Shown: positions 25,862 to 34,866 of the stretch, piece by piece | How the letters are laid out: each line of letters starts with the position of its first letter | Position numbering within the stretch: the stretch's first letter is position 1 | Source of the DNA: Nitrospirota bacterium | GTDB taxonomy: Bacteria; Nitrospirota; Nitrospiria; Nitrospirales; Nitrospiraceae | Assembly: GCA_030645475.1 (NCBI GenBank) | Contig: JAUSMA010000016.1 | Coordinates: forward strand, 56,113-120,112 | Direction: 5' to 3' | DNA length: 64,000 bases | Made by a program: the position numbers and the translations under genes | The notes under the pieces: generated by a model | The model's database searches: none | What the model saw: the letters and a program-made list of their open reading frames with translations, nothing else | Told to the model about the DNA's origin: nothing

Positions 25862-26653
25862 ATGAGCGTCGGTACAGATCCATCCGGTGAGCGTCCCCTG
25901 TCCCAGGTGCCGATGGTGCCTGTCGCGCCCCATCCCCCCTTGCGCCGATACTATTCCGAGGACGAGAAACGGCAAGCGTTTCTGAATGAGCTGTTCGATC
26001 GGACGGCCTATCAGTACCGCAATATCGATGTCGCAACCGGATTCGGTTCCGGGCTCTGGTATCGGAAAAAGGCGCTCCGTGAAGCAGGACTGAAGCCAGG
26101 GATGCATGTGCTCGATGTCGCCTGCGGCCCCGGTTTAGTTTCGCAATGTGCCCGTGAATTGGTTGGCCCGTCTGGTAGAGTCGTTGGGCTGGACCCGAGT
26201 ATCGGCATGTTGCGGGAGGCACAAAAGGGCCCTTGCCGGAATTTCGTTCGAGGGATAGGCGAGCAGTTGCCCTTTCCCGATCAGAGCTTCGATTTTTTGA
26301 GCATGGGTTATGCCATGCGGCATGTCTCCGATCTGAAAACCGCGTTTGCTGAGTATCGGCGCGTGCTCAAGCCTGGAGGGATTGTGCTGCTGTTAGATAT
26401 CTGTCGGCCTCGCTCTCCGCTGCTGCTGTCGCTGTCGCGCTTTTACATCAAGACGGTCATGGGTCTTGCCTTTACCGCCTCGACCGGGAATCGGGACATG
26501 AAAACATTGATGGCCTATTGGTGGGATACGACCGAGTTCTGTGTTTCGCCGGAGACGATCCTCGGCGCGTTACGGGAAGTCGGGTTGACCGATTGTTCGT
26601 TGCACGAGTTATTTAACGGACTCTTGCGGGATTACCGAGCCGTGAGAATTTAG
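25862..26653 (+). CDS. SAM-dependent methyltransferase, UbiE/ApeB-like, first gene of the aryl polyene operon
   Basis: A class I methyltransferase of 263 residues. Motif I is HVLDVACGPGLVSQCAREL, then VGLDPSIGML, FDFLSMGYAMRHVSDL and LKPGGIVLLLDICRP, as in UbiE. I start it at ATG 25862 (MSVGTDPSGE); the frame opens earlier at 25802. In aryl polyene clusters an equivalent enzyme (ApeB in E. coli) lies beside the ACP and ketosynthase genes and is thought to methylate the aromatic head group. One base separates its stop from the ACP start, placing it in the same operon. Confidence 0.85.
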   Translation: MSVGTDPSGERPLSQVPMVPVAPHPPLRRYYSEDEKRQAFLNELFDRTAYQYRNIDVATGFGSGLWYRKKALREAGLKPGMHVLDVACGPGLVSQCARELVGPSGRVVGLDPSIGMLREAQKGPCRNFVRGIGEQLPFPDQSFDFLSMGYAMRHVSDLKTAFAEYRRVLKPGGIVLLLDICRPRSPLLLSLSRFYIKTVMGLAFTASTGNRDMKTLMAYWWDTTEFCVSPETILGALREVGLTDCSLHELFNGLLRDYRAVRI

Positions 26654-26654
26654 G

Positions 26655-26933
26655 ATGACCATGGAACATTCAGAATCAAAGCCGCTCGAACAAGAGCTGT
26701 CGAAGCTGATCGTCCAGACGCTCAAGCTGAAGATCGATCCGGCTACGATCCAGCCTGACGCAGCATTGTTCGGAGACGGGCTCGGCCTCGACTCGATCGA
26801 CGCGTTGGAGCTTTCGCTGGCTATTTCACAAACCTACGGCTATCAGCTCAAGTCGAGCGATCCAGACATCAAAGCCATCTTTTCCTCCCTGCGGGCGTTG
26901 GCCAATGCGATTGTGAAGAACCGCACGAAGTGA
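26655..26933 (+). CDS. Acyl carrier protein (ApeE/F-like)
   Basis: A 92-residue ACP. The phosphopantetheine attachment Ser lies in GLGLDSIDALEL; the preceding LFGDGLGLDSIDALELSLAI matches the family closely. Helix I is preceded by an N-terminal segment with LIVQTLKLKIDPATIQPDA. It carries the growing polyene as a thioester on its phosphopantetheine arm, and must be activated by a phosphopantetheinyl transferase that is not in the window. The stop overlaps the next gene by 4 bases (GTGA). E. coli aryl polyene clusters have two ACPs; I find only one here. Confidence 0.93.
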   Translation: MTMEHSESKPLEQELSKLIVQTLKLKIDPATIQPDAALFGDGLGLDSIDALELSLAISQTYGYQLKSSDPDIKAIFSSLRALANAIVKNRTK

Positions 26934-28294
26934 CCGCAGGTGGGGCCATGCACGATACCCCTTTGATCGGCCCCTATAGTCCGGACGATGTGCTGGCCTT
27001 GGAGTCGGATGGTTCACGCACGGCGCGGCAGTTTGTATCCGACGTCGTTCGACTCGCAGAATCCTTGCCCGATCGGCTCACGGTCATCAATCTCGCAACG
27101 AGCCGCTACGAGTTTCTGGTGGGATTTGCCGCGGCCATTCTCCGGCGGCAGTTGACGTTGCTGCCTCAAAGCCGGGCGGTCCAGACCCTTCGCCGCATCG
27201 CCGGCGATTACCCCGAGAGTTACGCCCTGACCGATCGTGATGATGCGATCGACGGGATCGAGTCTGTTGCGATGCAACAGTTACAGGGCATGGCCCCCTG
27301 GCCGGACGAGATTCCGTTGGTCCCCTTGAATCAAGTCGTGGCGATCGCGTTTACCTCCGGGAGTACAGGTCAGCCGATGCCCAACAAGAAAACGTGGGGG
27401 GCGTTGACGGCCGTAGCTCACGCAACCGGATCCAGGCTTGGTATCAAAAGCGGCGATTGCGCCTCGGTGGTGGCCACCGTTCCGCATCAACATATGTTCG
27501 GCCTCGAAGCCTCCGTCATGTTGCCCATCATGCATGGATTGGTCATGCATGCCGGGCGGCCGCTCTTCCCGGCCGACATCCTGAGCGCCTTGGCCGACGT
27601 GGAGGGGCGAAGGATTCTCGTGACCACGCCTTTACATCTTCGCGCCTGCATGACCGAAGGCGTGAGAATGCCGCCGGTCGGGTTGATCCTCTCCGCCACC
27701 GCTCCCCTTTCTCAGGGTTTGGCTCAAGAAGCTGAACGACACTTTCACACCGAGGTGCACGAAATTTTCGGATTTGCCGAAGCCGGCAGTGTCGCGGAGC
27801 GGCGGACGACGGCGGGGGATTCCTGGCGGCCCTTAGATGGAGTGCGGCTTCAATCCGGCGAGATGGGGTGGACCGTAGAGACGGACTACCTTCCCGCTCC
27901 GGTTCGGGTGCCGGATCGCATGACTGTCGATGCGCAGGGGCTGTTCGTCGTCCATGGCCGGGAAGCGGACCAGATCAACGTCGCAGGCCATAGGGTATCG
28001 CTCGGCGACTTGAATCAAAAACTGCTGGAGGTCGAGGGGGTGCAGGACGGTGTGTTCTTCTTGCCCGAGGAGGGCTCCGACTTCGTCACCAGGCTGATGG
28101 CCTTTGTCGTGGCTCCGGGAAAAACCAGCGAGGAGATTCAGCGCGCGTTACGAACCCACATCGATCCGGTGTTTCTCCCGCGTCCCTTGGTCTGTGTGCC
28201 CAGTCTTCCTCGCAATGCCACAGGAAAGTTACCACAGGAATCGGTACGTGAGCTGGCCCGGCAATGGCTGGCAGGGCAGGGCCATGGTACATGA
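26930..28294 (+). CDS. AMP-dependent acyl-CoA/acyl-ACP ligase (ApeH-like)
   Basis: A 454-residue adenylate-forming enzyme. The ATP loop is AFTSGSTGQPMPNKKTW near residues 141-156. Later signatures are LILSATAPLSQ, the FGFAEAGS region, and the C-terminal subdomain with FVVHGREADQINVAGHRVSLGDLNQ and ATGKLPQES with the catalytic Lys. It would activate the aromatic starter, probably hydroxybenzoate, and load it on the ACP, as ApeH does in E. coli and XanA2-type ligases do in Xanthomonas. The GTG at 26930 overlaps the ACP stop; ATG 26948 is an alternative start. It overlaps the next gene by 11 bases. Confidence 0.88.
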   Translation: MTAGGAMHDTPLIGPYSPDDVLALESDGSRTARQFVSDVVRLAESLPDRLTVINLATSRYEFLVGFAAAILRRQLTLLPQSRAVQTLRRIAGDYPESYALTDRDDAIDGIESVAMQQLQGMAPWPDEIPLVPLNQVVAIAFTSGSTGQPMPNKKTWGALTAVAHATGSRLGIKSGDCASVVATVPHQHMFGLEASVMLPIMHGLVMHAGRPLFPADILSALADVEGRRILVTTPLHLRACMTEGVRMPPVGLILSATAPLSQGLAQEAERHFHTEVHEIFGFAEAGSVAERRTTAGDSWRPLDGVRLQSGEMGWTVETDYLPAPVRVPDRMTVDAQGLFVVHGREADQINVAGHRVSLGDLNQKLLEVEGVQDGVFFLPEEGSDFVTRLMAFVVAPGKTSEEIQRALRTHIDPVFLPRPLVCVPSLPRNATGKLPQESVRELARQWLAGQGHGT

Positions 28295-28610
28295 GCGGGT
28301 GCTCTCCATCAGCCATGATCATCCGTCGCTGGCGGGGCATTTCCCCGGCTATCCCGTCGTGCCTGGCGTGGTGCTGCTGAACGAAGTGCTCGACACCCTG
28401 CGCCGGGGATCGGCTGTTTCCCGGGTGGTGAAGGGCCTGCCGATGGTGAAATTTTCTTCTCCGCTCCGACCGGGCGAGGCTGTGACTATTCGTGTGGAGG
28501 AAGCGGGAGCCGGGCAGGCCACATTTTCTTGCCGAGTGGATGCACGCCTCGTGGCGTCCGGCACCATCGAGTTCATGCCTGGTGCAACGGCGCACATGGA
28601 ACGGACGTGA
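28284..28610 (+). CDS. Hotdog 3-hydroxyacyl-ACP dehydratase (ApeI/FabZ-like)
   Basis: A small hotdog-fold protein of 108 residues beginning at ATG 28284 (MVHERVLSISHDHP). The catalytic His motif is HFPGYPVVPGVVLLNEVL, the FabA/FabZ signature HFPGxPxxPG. The remaining part has KFSSPLRPGE, a typical FabZ-like strand. It would form the double bonds of the polyene by dehydrating 3-hydroxyacyl-ACP intermediates, in partnership with the second dehydratase at 34423. The ORF is open further upstream, but that segment lies inside the ligase gene. It overlaps the ligase by 11 bases. Confidence 0.87.
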   Translation: MVHERVLSISHDHPSLAGHFPGYPVVPGVVLLNEVLDTLRRGSAVSRVVKGLPMVKFSSPLRPGEAVTIRVEEAGAGQATFSCRVDARLVASGTIEFMPGATAHMERT

Positions 28611-29503
28611 GCCTCGCTTGGCGACAGCAGCAGGAGCGCGGGAGCCGGACGGCCATCCGGTTGATGGCCTGGGTTGCGCAATCGCTCGGCCGTCCGACCG
28701 CTCGGATCCTGCTCCATCCGATCTGTCTCTACTTTCTACTGGCGTCAGGGTCTGCCCGCAAGGCGATCACGCAATTTCGCGAGCGGTTGTTTGGTCGGCC
28801 GGTCGGGTGGTGCGATCTCTATCGCCACTACCTTGCCTTCGCCTCAACGATCCTTGACCGGGTCTATTTTCTGCGCGGCCGGTTTGATCTGTTCGATATT
28901 CAGATCCATGGGTTGGAGGTGCTAGACCAGGAGTTGGCGAAAGGCCGTGGCTGTGTGCTCCTGGGGTCGCACCTTGGAAGCTTTGAAGTGGTGCGGGCCG
29001 TAGGACTGTCCCGTCAGCACATCGAGATCCGCGTCCTGATGGATGAGCAGAACGCGCCCTTGATTCGTCACCTGATTCAGGAGTTGAATCCCGCCGTCGC
29101 TGAGACGGTCATTCAGGTCGGCGGGCCCGGCACCATGCTGCAAGTAAAAGAATGTCTGGATAGGGGTGGTGTCGTCGGGATCATGGGCGATCGTGTGATG
29201 CAGCACGATCAGTCGCTTGCCTGTACCTTCTTGGGGGGGCAGGCCAGGTTTCCAACCGGAGCGATGCGATTGGCCCGCGTCGTCCATGCTCCGGTGGTCC
29301 TGTTCTTCGGGCTGTACCGGGGGGGGGACCGCTATGAGGTGTATCTGGAGTCCTTTAGCGAAGGGATGCAGCTGTCGTCCGATCAGCGTCCCATCGATCT
29401 GCAACAGTGGACGCAACGGTATGCCGATCGCCTTGAGGCCGTCTGCCGCCGTGCCCCCGATAATTGGTTTAACTTTTATGAATTTTGGAACGACTCAAAC
29501 TAG
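28607..29503 (+). CDS. LPLAT-family acyltransferase (LpxL/HtrB-like, ApeJ/K-like)
   Basis: A 298-residue lysophospholipid acyltransferase-family protein. It starts at GTG 28607 (VSLAWRQQQERGSR), overlapping the dehydratase stop by 4 bases. A membrane-proximal hydrophobic N-terminus (ILLHPICLYFLLASGSAR) is followed by the HxxxxE catalytic motif in GSHLGSFEVV and the substrate motif GIMGDRVM and FPTGAMRLARV. LpxL-like enzymes attach acyl chains to a lipid. In aryl polyene clusters a similar protein transfers the polyene to a membrane-lipid head group; that role is inferred from context. Confidence 0.87.
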   Translation: MSLAWRQQQERGSRTAIRLMAWVAQSLGRPTARILLHPICLYFLLASGSARKAITQFRERLFGRPVGWCDLYRHYLAFASTILDRVYFLRGRFDLFDIQIHGLEVLDQELAKGRGCVLLGSHLGSFEVVRAVGLSRQHIEIRVLMDEQNAPLIRHLIQELNPAVAETVIQVGGPGTMLQVKECLDRGGVVGIMGDRVMQHDQSLACTFLGGQARFPTGAMRLARVVHAPVVLFFGLYRGGDRYEVYLESFSEGMQLSSDQRPIDLQQWTQRYADRLEAVCRRAPDNWFNFYEFWNDSN

Positions 29504-30113
29504 GTGGATCTTTGTCCTCAGCGTCCTGCTGTTGGCTGGAAATGTCGCCGAGGTAACCGCGGAGAGTTCCCTTTCTCTCGGCGATCGTTCGGGTAACGTC
29601 TGGACGGTCGAGCAGGTTGTGGCCTCGCTGAAAGAGGGTCGGGAGCCCTCGGTATCGTTTGAAGAAGCGACCTACTCCTCATTGCTCACCGAGCCCTTGA
29701 TCGTGCGCGGCCTGTTGCGTTTCACGCCTCCGTCGACGCTGGAGAAGGAAGTGCTGGAGCCGTACCGCGAACGGTACCTCATTGAGGGAGACCGGGTGAC
29801 CTTCGAGAGTGAACGCAAGCATGTGAAAAAAACTATTTCACTGGAAGACTATCCGGCGTTACGCAGCTTTGTCGAAGCCTTTCGGGCGACGCTCACGGGC
29901 GATGTGGCACAGCTGAAGAAAGTGTACGAAACCACCGTCGACGGCACCAGTCGACAATGGACATTGCTGCTCCGTCCCTACGATCCGGCCGGAAAATCCA
30001 TGGTCGACTATCTGCTGTTGTCCGGGTCGGAAGGGCGCCTGACGACCATCGCCATTCGAGCGCCAGATGGCGACCGCTCGGTGATGACGCTTCGCCGGGG
30101 ACCATCCAAATGA
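29478..30113 (+). CDS. LolA-like lipoprotein-carrier fold protein (ApeL-like)
   Basis: A 211-residue secreted protein starting at ATG 29478 (MNFGTTQTRWIFVLSVLLLAG), with a signal peptide. The mature sequence has the LolA-type pattern: EEATYSSLLTEPLIVRGLLRF, VTFESERKHVKKTISLEDYP and DYLLLSGSEGRLTTIAIRAPDGDRSVMTLRRG. LolA normally ferries lipoproteins across the periplasm. Its presence in aryl polyene clusters suggests it carries the polyene lipid to the outer membrane. It overlaps the acyltransferase by 26 bases and the exporter by 4 bases. Confidence 0.85.
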   Translation: MNFGTTQTRWIFVLSVLLLAGNVAEVTAESSLSLGDRSGNVWTVEQVVASLKEGREPSVSFEEATYSSLLTEPLIVRGLLRFTPPSTLEKEVLEPYRERYLIEGDRVTFESERKHVKKTISLEDYPALRSFVEAFRATLTGDVAQLKKVYETTVDGTSRQWTLLLRPYDPAGKSMVDYLLLSGSEGRLTTIAIRAPDGDRSVMTLRRGPSK

Positions 30114-32431
30114 AAGCCGCCTGGTGGCCAGTTCTCGTCTGGGTCGCCCTCATCACCGGCGCCGTCTGGTTCACCGGGACCCGTCTGTCTGTCCATAGCG
30201 AACTGGGTGATCTGCTCCCCGAAGGCACCACGGCGACGCAACGGTTGTTGCTGACGCAAGTGCGCTCGGGCCTGGCCGGCCGGATGCTGCTGCTGGCCAT
30301 CGAGGGGGCGCCGCCGGATGAATTGGCCAGGCTCAGCAAGACGTTGGGTGAAGGGCTGCGAGAGCATGCCCAGATCGATTTCGTGGGCAACGGCATGCAG
30401 GTCTTGTCGTCCGAAGAACGGCAGGTCTTGTTTCGCGCGCGCTATCTCCTGAGCCGGACGGTGAGGGCCGAGACCTTTTCTGCCGATTCGCTGCATGCCG
30501 CTCTTGAGCAACGGCTCGATGAACTACGCTCTCCTCTGGCTTCGATGATCAAGGCCTATATTCCGACCGATCCAACCGGAGAATTTCTCGGGATCCTCCA
30601 GTCCTGGTCTGGGTGGGAATCGTCGGCCACACATCGCGGAGTCTGGATGTCGGGTGATCACCAGCGCGCCTTGTTGGTCGTTGAAACCAAAGCCGCGGGG
30701 TTCGATGCCGATGCGCAGGAAGCGATTCAACGGGATATTCGGGCGTCGTTTCATCGGGTGGCCGATGGGCCATCACCATCGGCCCGGTTGTTGATGAGCG
30801 GCCCCGGGGTCTTTACGGTCGAGATCCAGCGGACGATAGAGCGTGAAGTCTGGTGGCTCTCGACCCTGGCTGCTACGCTGGTCTTTCTCTTTCTCTACGC
30901 CAGCTATCGATCCTGGATGCTGGTGCTGCTGAGTCTGATTCCGCTTTCGAGCGGGATTTTGGCCGGCATGGTCGCGGTGCATAGTTGGTTCGGGTTTGTG
31001 CACGGCATTACGCTGGGATTCGGCATCACGCTGTTAGGCGTAGCCGACGATTACCCCATCCATTTATTCAGCCATCTGAACAAGCAGGCTTCTGCTCGTG
31101 CGACCATGCGGGCGATCTGGCCGACGATGCGGCTCGGGGTGCTCACGACCGCGATCGGATTTTCCTCCCTGCTGCTGGCTGGCTTTCCGGCATTGGCGCA
31201 ACTGGGGCTTTTCGCTCTGGCAGGCCTGGGCACTGCAGTCTTGGTGACTCGATGGGTATTGCCGGTCTGTATCCCAGCCGGTTTTGTCCCACGAGAGATC
31301 CGGACCGATCTGCTTGGCACGATGGCGTATTTGTCGAAGGCGAAAGTGGTGGTGCCGGTGGCCGTCGTCCTTGCGACAATCGTGATGATATGGTCAGATA
31401 CGCCATTGTGGGAAGAGGATCTGGCGAAGATTAGTCCTGTCTCGGAGGAGAAGAAGCAACTCGACCAGCAGTTGCGTCGTGCGCTCGGTGCACCGGATAT
31501 GCGGGATCTCCTGGTGGTCGAAGCGGCGACGCAAGAAGACCTGTTAGAACGGAGTGAAGCGGTGATGCCACAACTGGATCGTCTTCGAGAAGCCGGCGCG
31601 TTGGAGGGATATGATCTGGTGTCGCGCTACTTGCCCAGCCATCATGTGCAGCAAGAGCGGCAGCAGTCCTTGCCCAATTCTGTTGATTTGAAGGATTGGC
31701 TGGGCGAGGCGGTGAAGGGATTGCCGTTTGCGCCAGGGCTGTTCGTGCCATTCCTGGACGAGGTCGAGGTGGCTCGGAGGCAACCCTTGGTCGATCGGGA
31801 CCTGTTCCGGGGCACGCCGTTAGGCCTGAAGATCGAGGCATTGATGCTGGAAGATCACGGACGATGGGTGGCCGTTGCCCCGCTGCGCGGCGTCGTCGAT
31901 CGACAGGGATTGAAGGCGGCAGTGGCAGGCTGGGGAGAGTCTGCGGTCACCTACGTGGATATCAAGGAAGAGTCCAACCGGTTGATGAGGGACTATCGCA
32001 ACAGAACGGTGCAGTTGCTCGGGTGGGGAACGATCGCCATTGCGGGGGCCTTAGCCATCGGATTGAAATCGCTTTCCCAGCTCTGGCGTGTGCTTGTCCC
32101 GATTATCGCCGGGCTCATCGTCGTGGTGGGTATTCTCAATCTGTCTGGTGAATCGCTCTCCCTGTTTCATGTCGCGACGTTACTCCTGGTGGTCGGCTTG
32201 GGACTCGATTACGCGCTGTTCTTCAATCGTGTGGAGGACCAAGGTGAGGAACGGCAGAGGACCGTCTTTGGGTTGCTGGTCTGTAGCACCACGACCGTTC
32301 TGGTGTTCGGCGTACTCGCCTGTTCGAGTATTCCTGTGCTGCATGCGATCGGCCTGACGGCAGCCTGTGGGTCGTTGACCTGTTTACTCTTTGCAGGATT
32401 CTTAGCCGGGCAGGATTCCCATGTCAGCTAA
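30110..32431 (+). CDS. MMPL/RND-type exporter (ApeM-like)
   Basis: A 773-residue integral membrane protein with the RND/MMPL two-repeat layout: an N-terminal helix, a large periplasmic domain, then five helices, repeated once. The RND signature appears in LGFGITLLGVADDYPIHLFSHL of the first half and LVVGLGLDYALFFNRV of the second; the paired Asp residues are the usual proton relay. It would export the polyene product across the inner membrane using the proton gradient. XanF in Xanthomonas and ApeM in E. coli are equivalents. The ATG at 30110 overlaps the LolA-like stop by 4 bases. Confidence 0.9.
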   Translation: MKAAWWPVLVWVALITGAVWFTGTRLSVHSELGDLLPEGTTATQRLLLTQVRSGLAGRMLLLAIEGAPPDELARLSKTLGEGLREHAQIDFVGNGMQVLSSEERQVLFRARYLLSRTVRAETFSADSLHAALEQRLDELRSPLASMIKAYIPTDPTGEFLGILQSWSGWESSATHRGVWMSGDHQRALLVVETKAAGFDADAQEAIQRDIRASFHRVADGPSPSARLLMSGPGVFTVEIQRTIEREVWWLSTLAATLVFLFLYASYRSWMLVLLSLIPLSSGILAGMVAVHSWFGFVHGITLGFGITLLGVADDYPIHLFSHLNKQASARATMRAIWPTMRLGVLTTAIGFSSLLLAGFPALAQLGLFALAGLGTAVLVTRWVLPVCIPAGFVPREIRTDLLGTMAYLSKAKVVVPVAVVLATIVMIWSDTPLWEEDLAKISPVSEEKKQLDQQLRRALGAPDMRDLLVVEAATQEDLLERSEAVMPQLDRLREAGALEGYDLVSRYLPSHHVQQERQQSLPNSVDLKDWLGEAVKGLPFAPGLFVPFLDEVEVARRQPLVDRDLFRGTPLGLKIEALMLEDHGRWVAVAPLRGVVDRQGLKAAVAGWGESAVTYVDIKEESNRLMRDYRNRTVQLLGWGTIAIAGALAIGLKSLSQLWRVLVPIIAGLIVVVGILNLSGESLSLFHVATLLLVVGLGLDYALFFNRVEDQGEERQRTVFGLLVCSTTTVLVFGVLACSSIPVLHAIGLTAACGSLTCLLFAGFLAGQDSHVS

Positions 32432-33635
32432 CGTGCAACCGATCACGCCATTGACCCTGACCGCCTATACCCTCGTCACAGCCAACGGCCGTGGGGTGGG
32501 ACCGGTCCTTCAAGCTTTGCGCGGGCGGCGGTCGGGATTGAAACCCTGCGACTTCGAAGACGTCACGCTCAAGACCTACATCGGACGCGTCGAGGGCCTT
32601 GAGGATTTTTCGCTCGGCAATGAACTGGAGCGATTCGATTGCCGCAACAATCGGCTGGCCTGGCTCGGCCTGCAGCAGGATGGGTTCATGGTCGCGGTGG
32701 CGGAAGCGAAGCAACGCTATGGCGCTCATCGTGTCGCTGTCGTCATGGGGACCAGTACCTCAGGCATTCTGGAGACGGAACATGCTTATCAGGCGAGGAA
32801 CCAAGCCGGTTCGCTCCCGGACTGGTATACCTCGCGCTATCGCTATACCCACAACATGTTTTCGCTGGGCCACTTCGTGCAGGTCTGTCTCGGATTGCGC
32901 GGGCCTGCCGTGGTGGTGTCGACTGCCTGTTCCTCCAGCGCGAAGGTGTTTGCGACGGCCGATCGTTTGTTGCGAGCAGGTCTCTGCGATGCCGCCATCG
33001 TCGGCGGCGTCGATAGCCTCTGCTTGACCACCCTGTATGGGTTCTCGGCGCTGCAGCTGCTCTCGGCTGCTCCCTGCCGTCCCTGCGACGAAGATCGCGA
33101 TGGGTTGTCTCTGGGCGAGGCCGCAGGGTTTGCCTTGTTGGAATCCAGCGAGCGGGTCGGCAGACGTGGAGCGGTGGCGCTCCTCGGTTACGGCGAGAGC
33201 ACGGATGGCTATCACATGTCGCATCCCCATCCGGAAGGCGCCGGCGCCATTCGCGCGATTCGGGATGCGCTGGCCCGGGCAGGGCGTCGCCCTGAAGACA
33301 TCGAATACGTGAATTTGCATGGGACGGCCACAAGGGCCAACGACTCAGTCGAGGATAAAGCCGTCTACAGCATTTTTGGCGCGCGGCCGGCCTGCAGTTC
33401 AACCAAAGGCTGGACCGGCCATACGTTGGGTGCCGCCGGCATCACTGAGGCGGTCATTTCCGCCCTGTGCCTCACAGAGGGATTGATCCCTGGCACGCTC
33501 AATTGTGCGCGCGTCGACCCCTCGTTGAAGAGTCGAATCCTTCGTGAGAACCAGATCGGCTCGCTCTCCTGCGTGGCGAGCAATATTTTCGGGTTCGGCG
33601 GGAACAACTGCAGCCTAATCTTGGGAAAGTTGTGA
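32421..33635 (+). CDS. Beta-ketoacyl-ACP synthase (KAS I/II-like, ApeO/R-like)
   Basis: A full-length thiolase-fold ketosynthase of 404 residues. The active-site Cys is Cys170 in STACSSSAK. The two catalytic His lie in LHGTATRANDS and GWTGHTLGAAG, and a C-terminal FGFGGNNCSLILG ends the protein. It extends the aryl chain by decarboxylative condensation with malonyl-ACP. It overlaps the exporter by 11 bases and the partner ketosynthase-like gene by 4 bases. This is the only complete ketosynthase in the cluster, so it must perform all condensations unless another is encoded elsewhere. Confidence 0.93.
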   Translation: MSANVQPITPLTLTAYTLVTANGRGVGPVLQALRGRRSGLKPCDFEDVTLKTYIGRVEGLEDFSLGNELERFDCRNNRLAWLGLQQDGFMVAVAEAKQRYGAHRVAVVMGTSTSGILETEHAYQARNQAGSLPDWYTSRYRYTHNMFSLGHFVQVCLGLRGPAVVVSTACSSSAKVFATADRLLRAGLCDAAIVGGVDSLCLTTLYGFSALQLLSAAPCRPCDEDRDGLSLGEAAGFALLESSERVGRRGAVALLGYGESTDGYHMSHPHPEGAGAIRAIRDALARAGRRPEDIEYVNLHGTATRANDSVEDKAVYSIFGARPACSSTKGWTGHTLGAAGITEAVISALCLTEGLIPGTLNCARVDPSLKSRILRENQIGSLSCVASNIFGFGGNNCSLILGKL

Positions 33636-34435
33636 TGAAGGTTGCGATTCAGGGCATCGGCCTTCTTGCTCCCGGTCTCGCCGGTTGGGAGACAGGCCGT
33701 GCCGTGCTGGCCGGTCATGGTTCGTTTCAACCGGGTGAGATGCCCGACCCTGAAGCGGCGCTGTTGCCTCCGAACGAACGGCGGCGGAGCAGCGATTGTG
33801 TCCGGTGGGCGGTGCAGGTCGCACAAGAAGCGATGGTCCAATCGGGTCTGGATCCGCGTGAGGTGCCCACGGTCTTTGCGTCCTCGGGCGGCGAAATGGG
33901 GGTGCTCGATACACTCTGCCGCACCTTGGCGACTCCAGAGCGGGTGATTTCGCCCACGCTCTTTCATCAATCGGTCCACAACACGCCGTCCGGCTATTGG
34001 GGAATCGCCACAACTTGTCAGCAGTCGTCGACGGCGCTGTCTTGCTATGACGACTCGTTCGCGGCCGGTCTACTCGAAGCTGTGACCTTCGTCTACGTGG
34101 AGCAACGTCCGCTGTTGCTGGTCGCCTATGATCTGGCCGTGCCTGCCCCGCTCAACGAAGCGCGTCCGATCGCGGCTGGTTTTGCCGTGGCTCTCGTACT
34201 CGCTCCGCCGTCGGACGTTGCGCTCGCCACCATGCAACTGCATCTCAACGAAACAGATCAAGAGCCGGCGAGCCATCTGCAAGACCTTGCATTGGAGCGA
34301 GTGCGTCTGGACAATCCTGCGGCCCGATCGCTGCCGCTCTTGAAAGCGCTTGCCACCGGCGGTTCGGAGAGGGTGATCGTGAGTCTGCTCGAGAGTCAGC
34401 AGCTCGTGTTGGAAATCGATCGATGCCGCAATTGA
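33632..34435 (+). CDS. Half-length ketosynthase-like protein (Ketoacyl-synt_2, ApeC-like)
   Basis: A 267-residue protein matching only the N-terminal half of a ketosynthase (Ketoacyl-synt_2 type): IQGIGLLAPG, FHQSVHNTPSGYWGIATTCQQSSTALSCYDDSFAAGLLEA. The C-terminal half, with the two catalytic His, is absent. Proteins of this type in aryl polyene clusters serve as a chain-length-factor-like partner (ApeC) of the real ketosynthase. A Cys (ATTCQQ) sits near the place of the nucleophile, where the family more often has GS. It overlaps both neighbours by 4 and 13 bases, supporting a complex. Confidence 0.82.
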   Translation: MMKVAIQGIGLLAPGLAGWETGRAVLAGHGSFQPGEMPDPEAALLPPNERRRSSDCVRWAVQVAQEAMVQSGLDPREVPTVFASSGGEMGVLDTLCRTLATPERVISPTLFHQSVHNTPSGYWGIATTCQQSSTALSCYDDSFAAGLLEAVTFVYVEQRPLLLVAYDLAVPAPLNEARPIAAGFAVALVLAPPSDVALATMQLHLNETDQEPASHLQDLALERVRLDNPAARSLPLLKALATGGSERVIVSLLESQQLVLEIDRCRN

Positions 34436-34866
34436 GCAAAGAAGAACTGAGCACGTTCCTTCCCCATACCGGGGCGATGCGGCTGATCGATCTCGTGGAG
34501 TCGTGGGATGCCACGGCGATTCGGTGCTTCACGAAATCGCATCTCGATGTGGCGAATCCGCTGCGGCAGGGGGGGCGCCTCGACGCGGTGACCGGGCTGG
34601 AATATGCGGCACAGGCGATGGGGGTCCATGTGGGGCTTCTGAATCGAGAGCGGTCTACGGAGGGGCTGATCGGCTATGTCGGCGGGGTGAAGGATGTGGT
34701 GTTGTCGGTAGACCGTCTCGACGACTGTCCAGGGGAACTCACGATTGCGGCCTCGCGCTTGTTCGAAGGCGGCGATAGTTTCATGTATCAGTTTGCGATT
34801 TCATCCGGAGGCCACAACATGATGACGGGACGGGCCTCGATATTTTTAAAGCGCGAGCCATCATGA
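34423..34866 (+). CDS. Hotdog 3-hydroxyacyl-ACP dehydratase (ApeP-like)
   Basis: A 147-residue hotdog-fold protein of the ApeP type. The N-terminal FLPHTGAMRLIDLVESWD carries the catalytic His and the (L/M)xLxD signature of this group, and later GGRLDAVTGLEYAAQAMGVHVGL and LIGYVGGVKDVVLSVDRLDD match. It would act with the second dehydratase to introduce conjugated double bonds. Overlap with the previous gene is 13 bases and with the reductase 4 bases. Confidence 0.85.
   Translation: MPQLSKEELSTFLPHTGAMRLIDLVESWDATAIRCFTKSHLDVANPLRQGGRLDAVTGLEYAAQAMGVHVGLLNRERSTEGLIGYVGGVKDVVLSVDRLDDCPGELTIAASRLFEGGDSFMYQFAISSGGHNMMTGRASIFLKREPS

Noticed and set aside
28104..28283. Upstream extension of the FabZ-like dehydratase
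   Set aside because: The extra 60 residues lie out of frame inside the ligase gene and show no hotdog pattern; the ATG at 28284 fits the fold.
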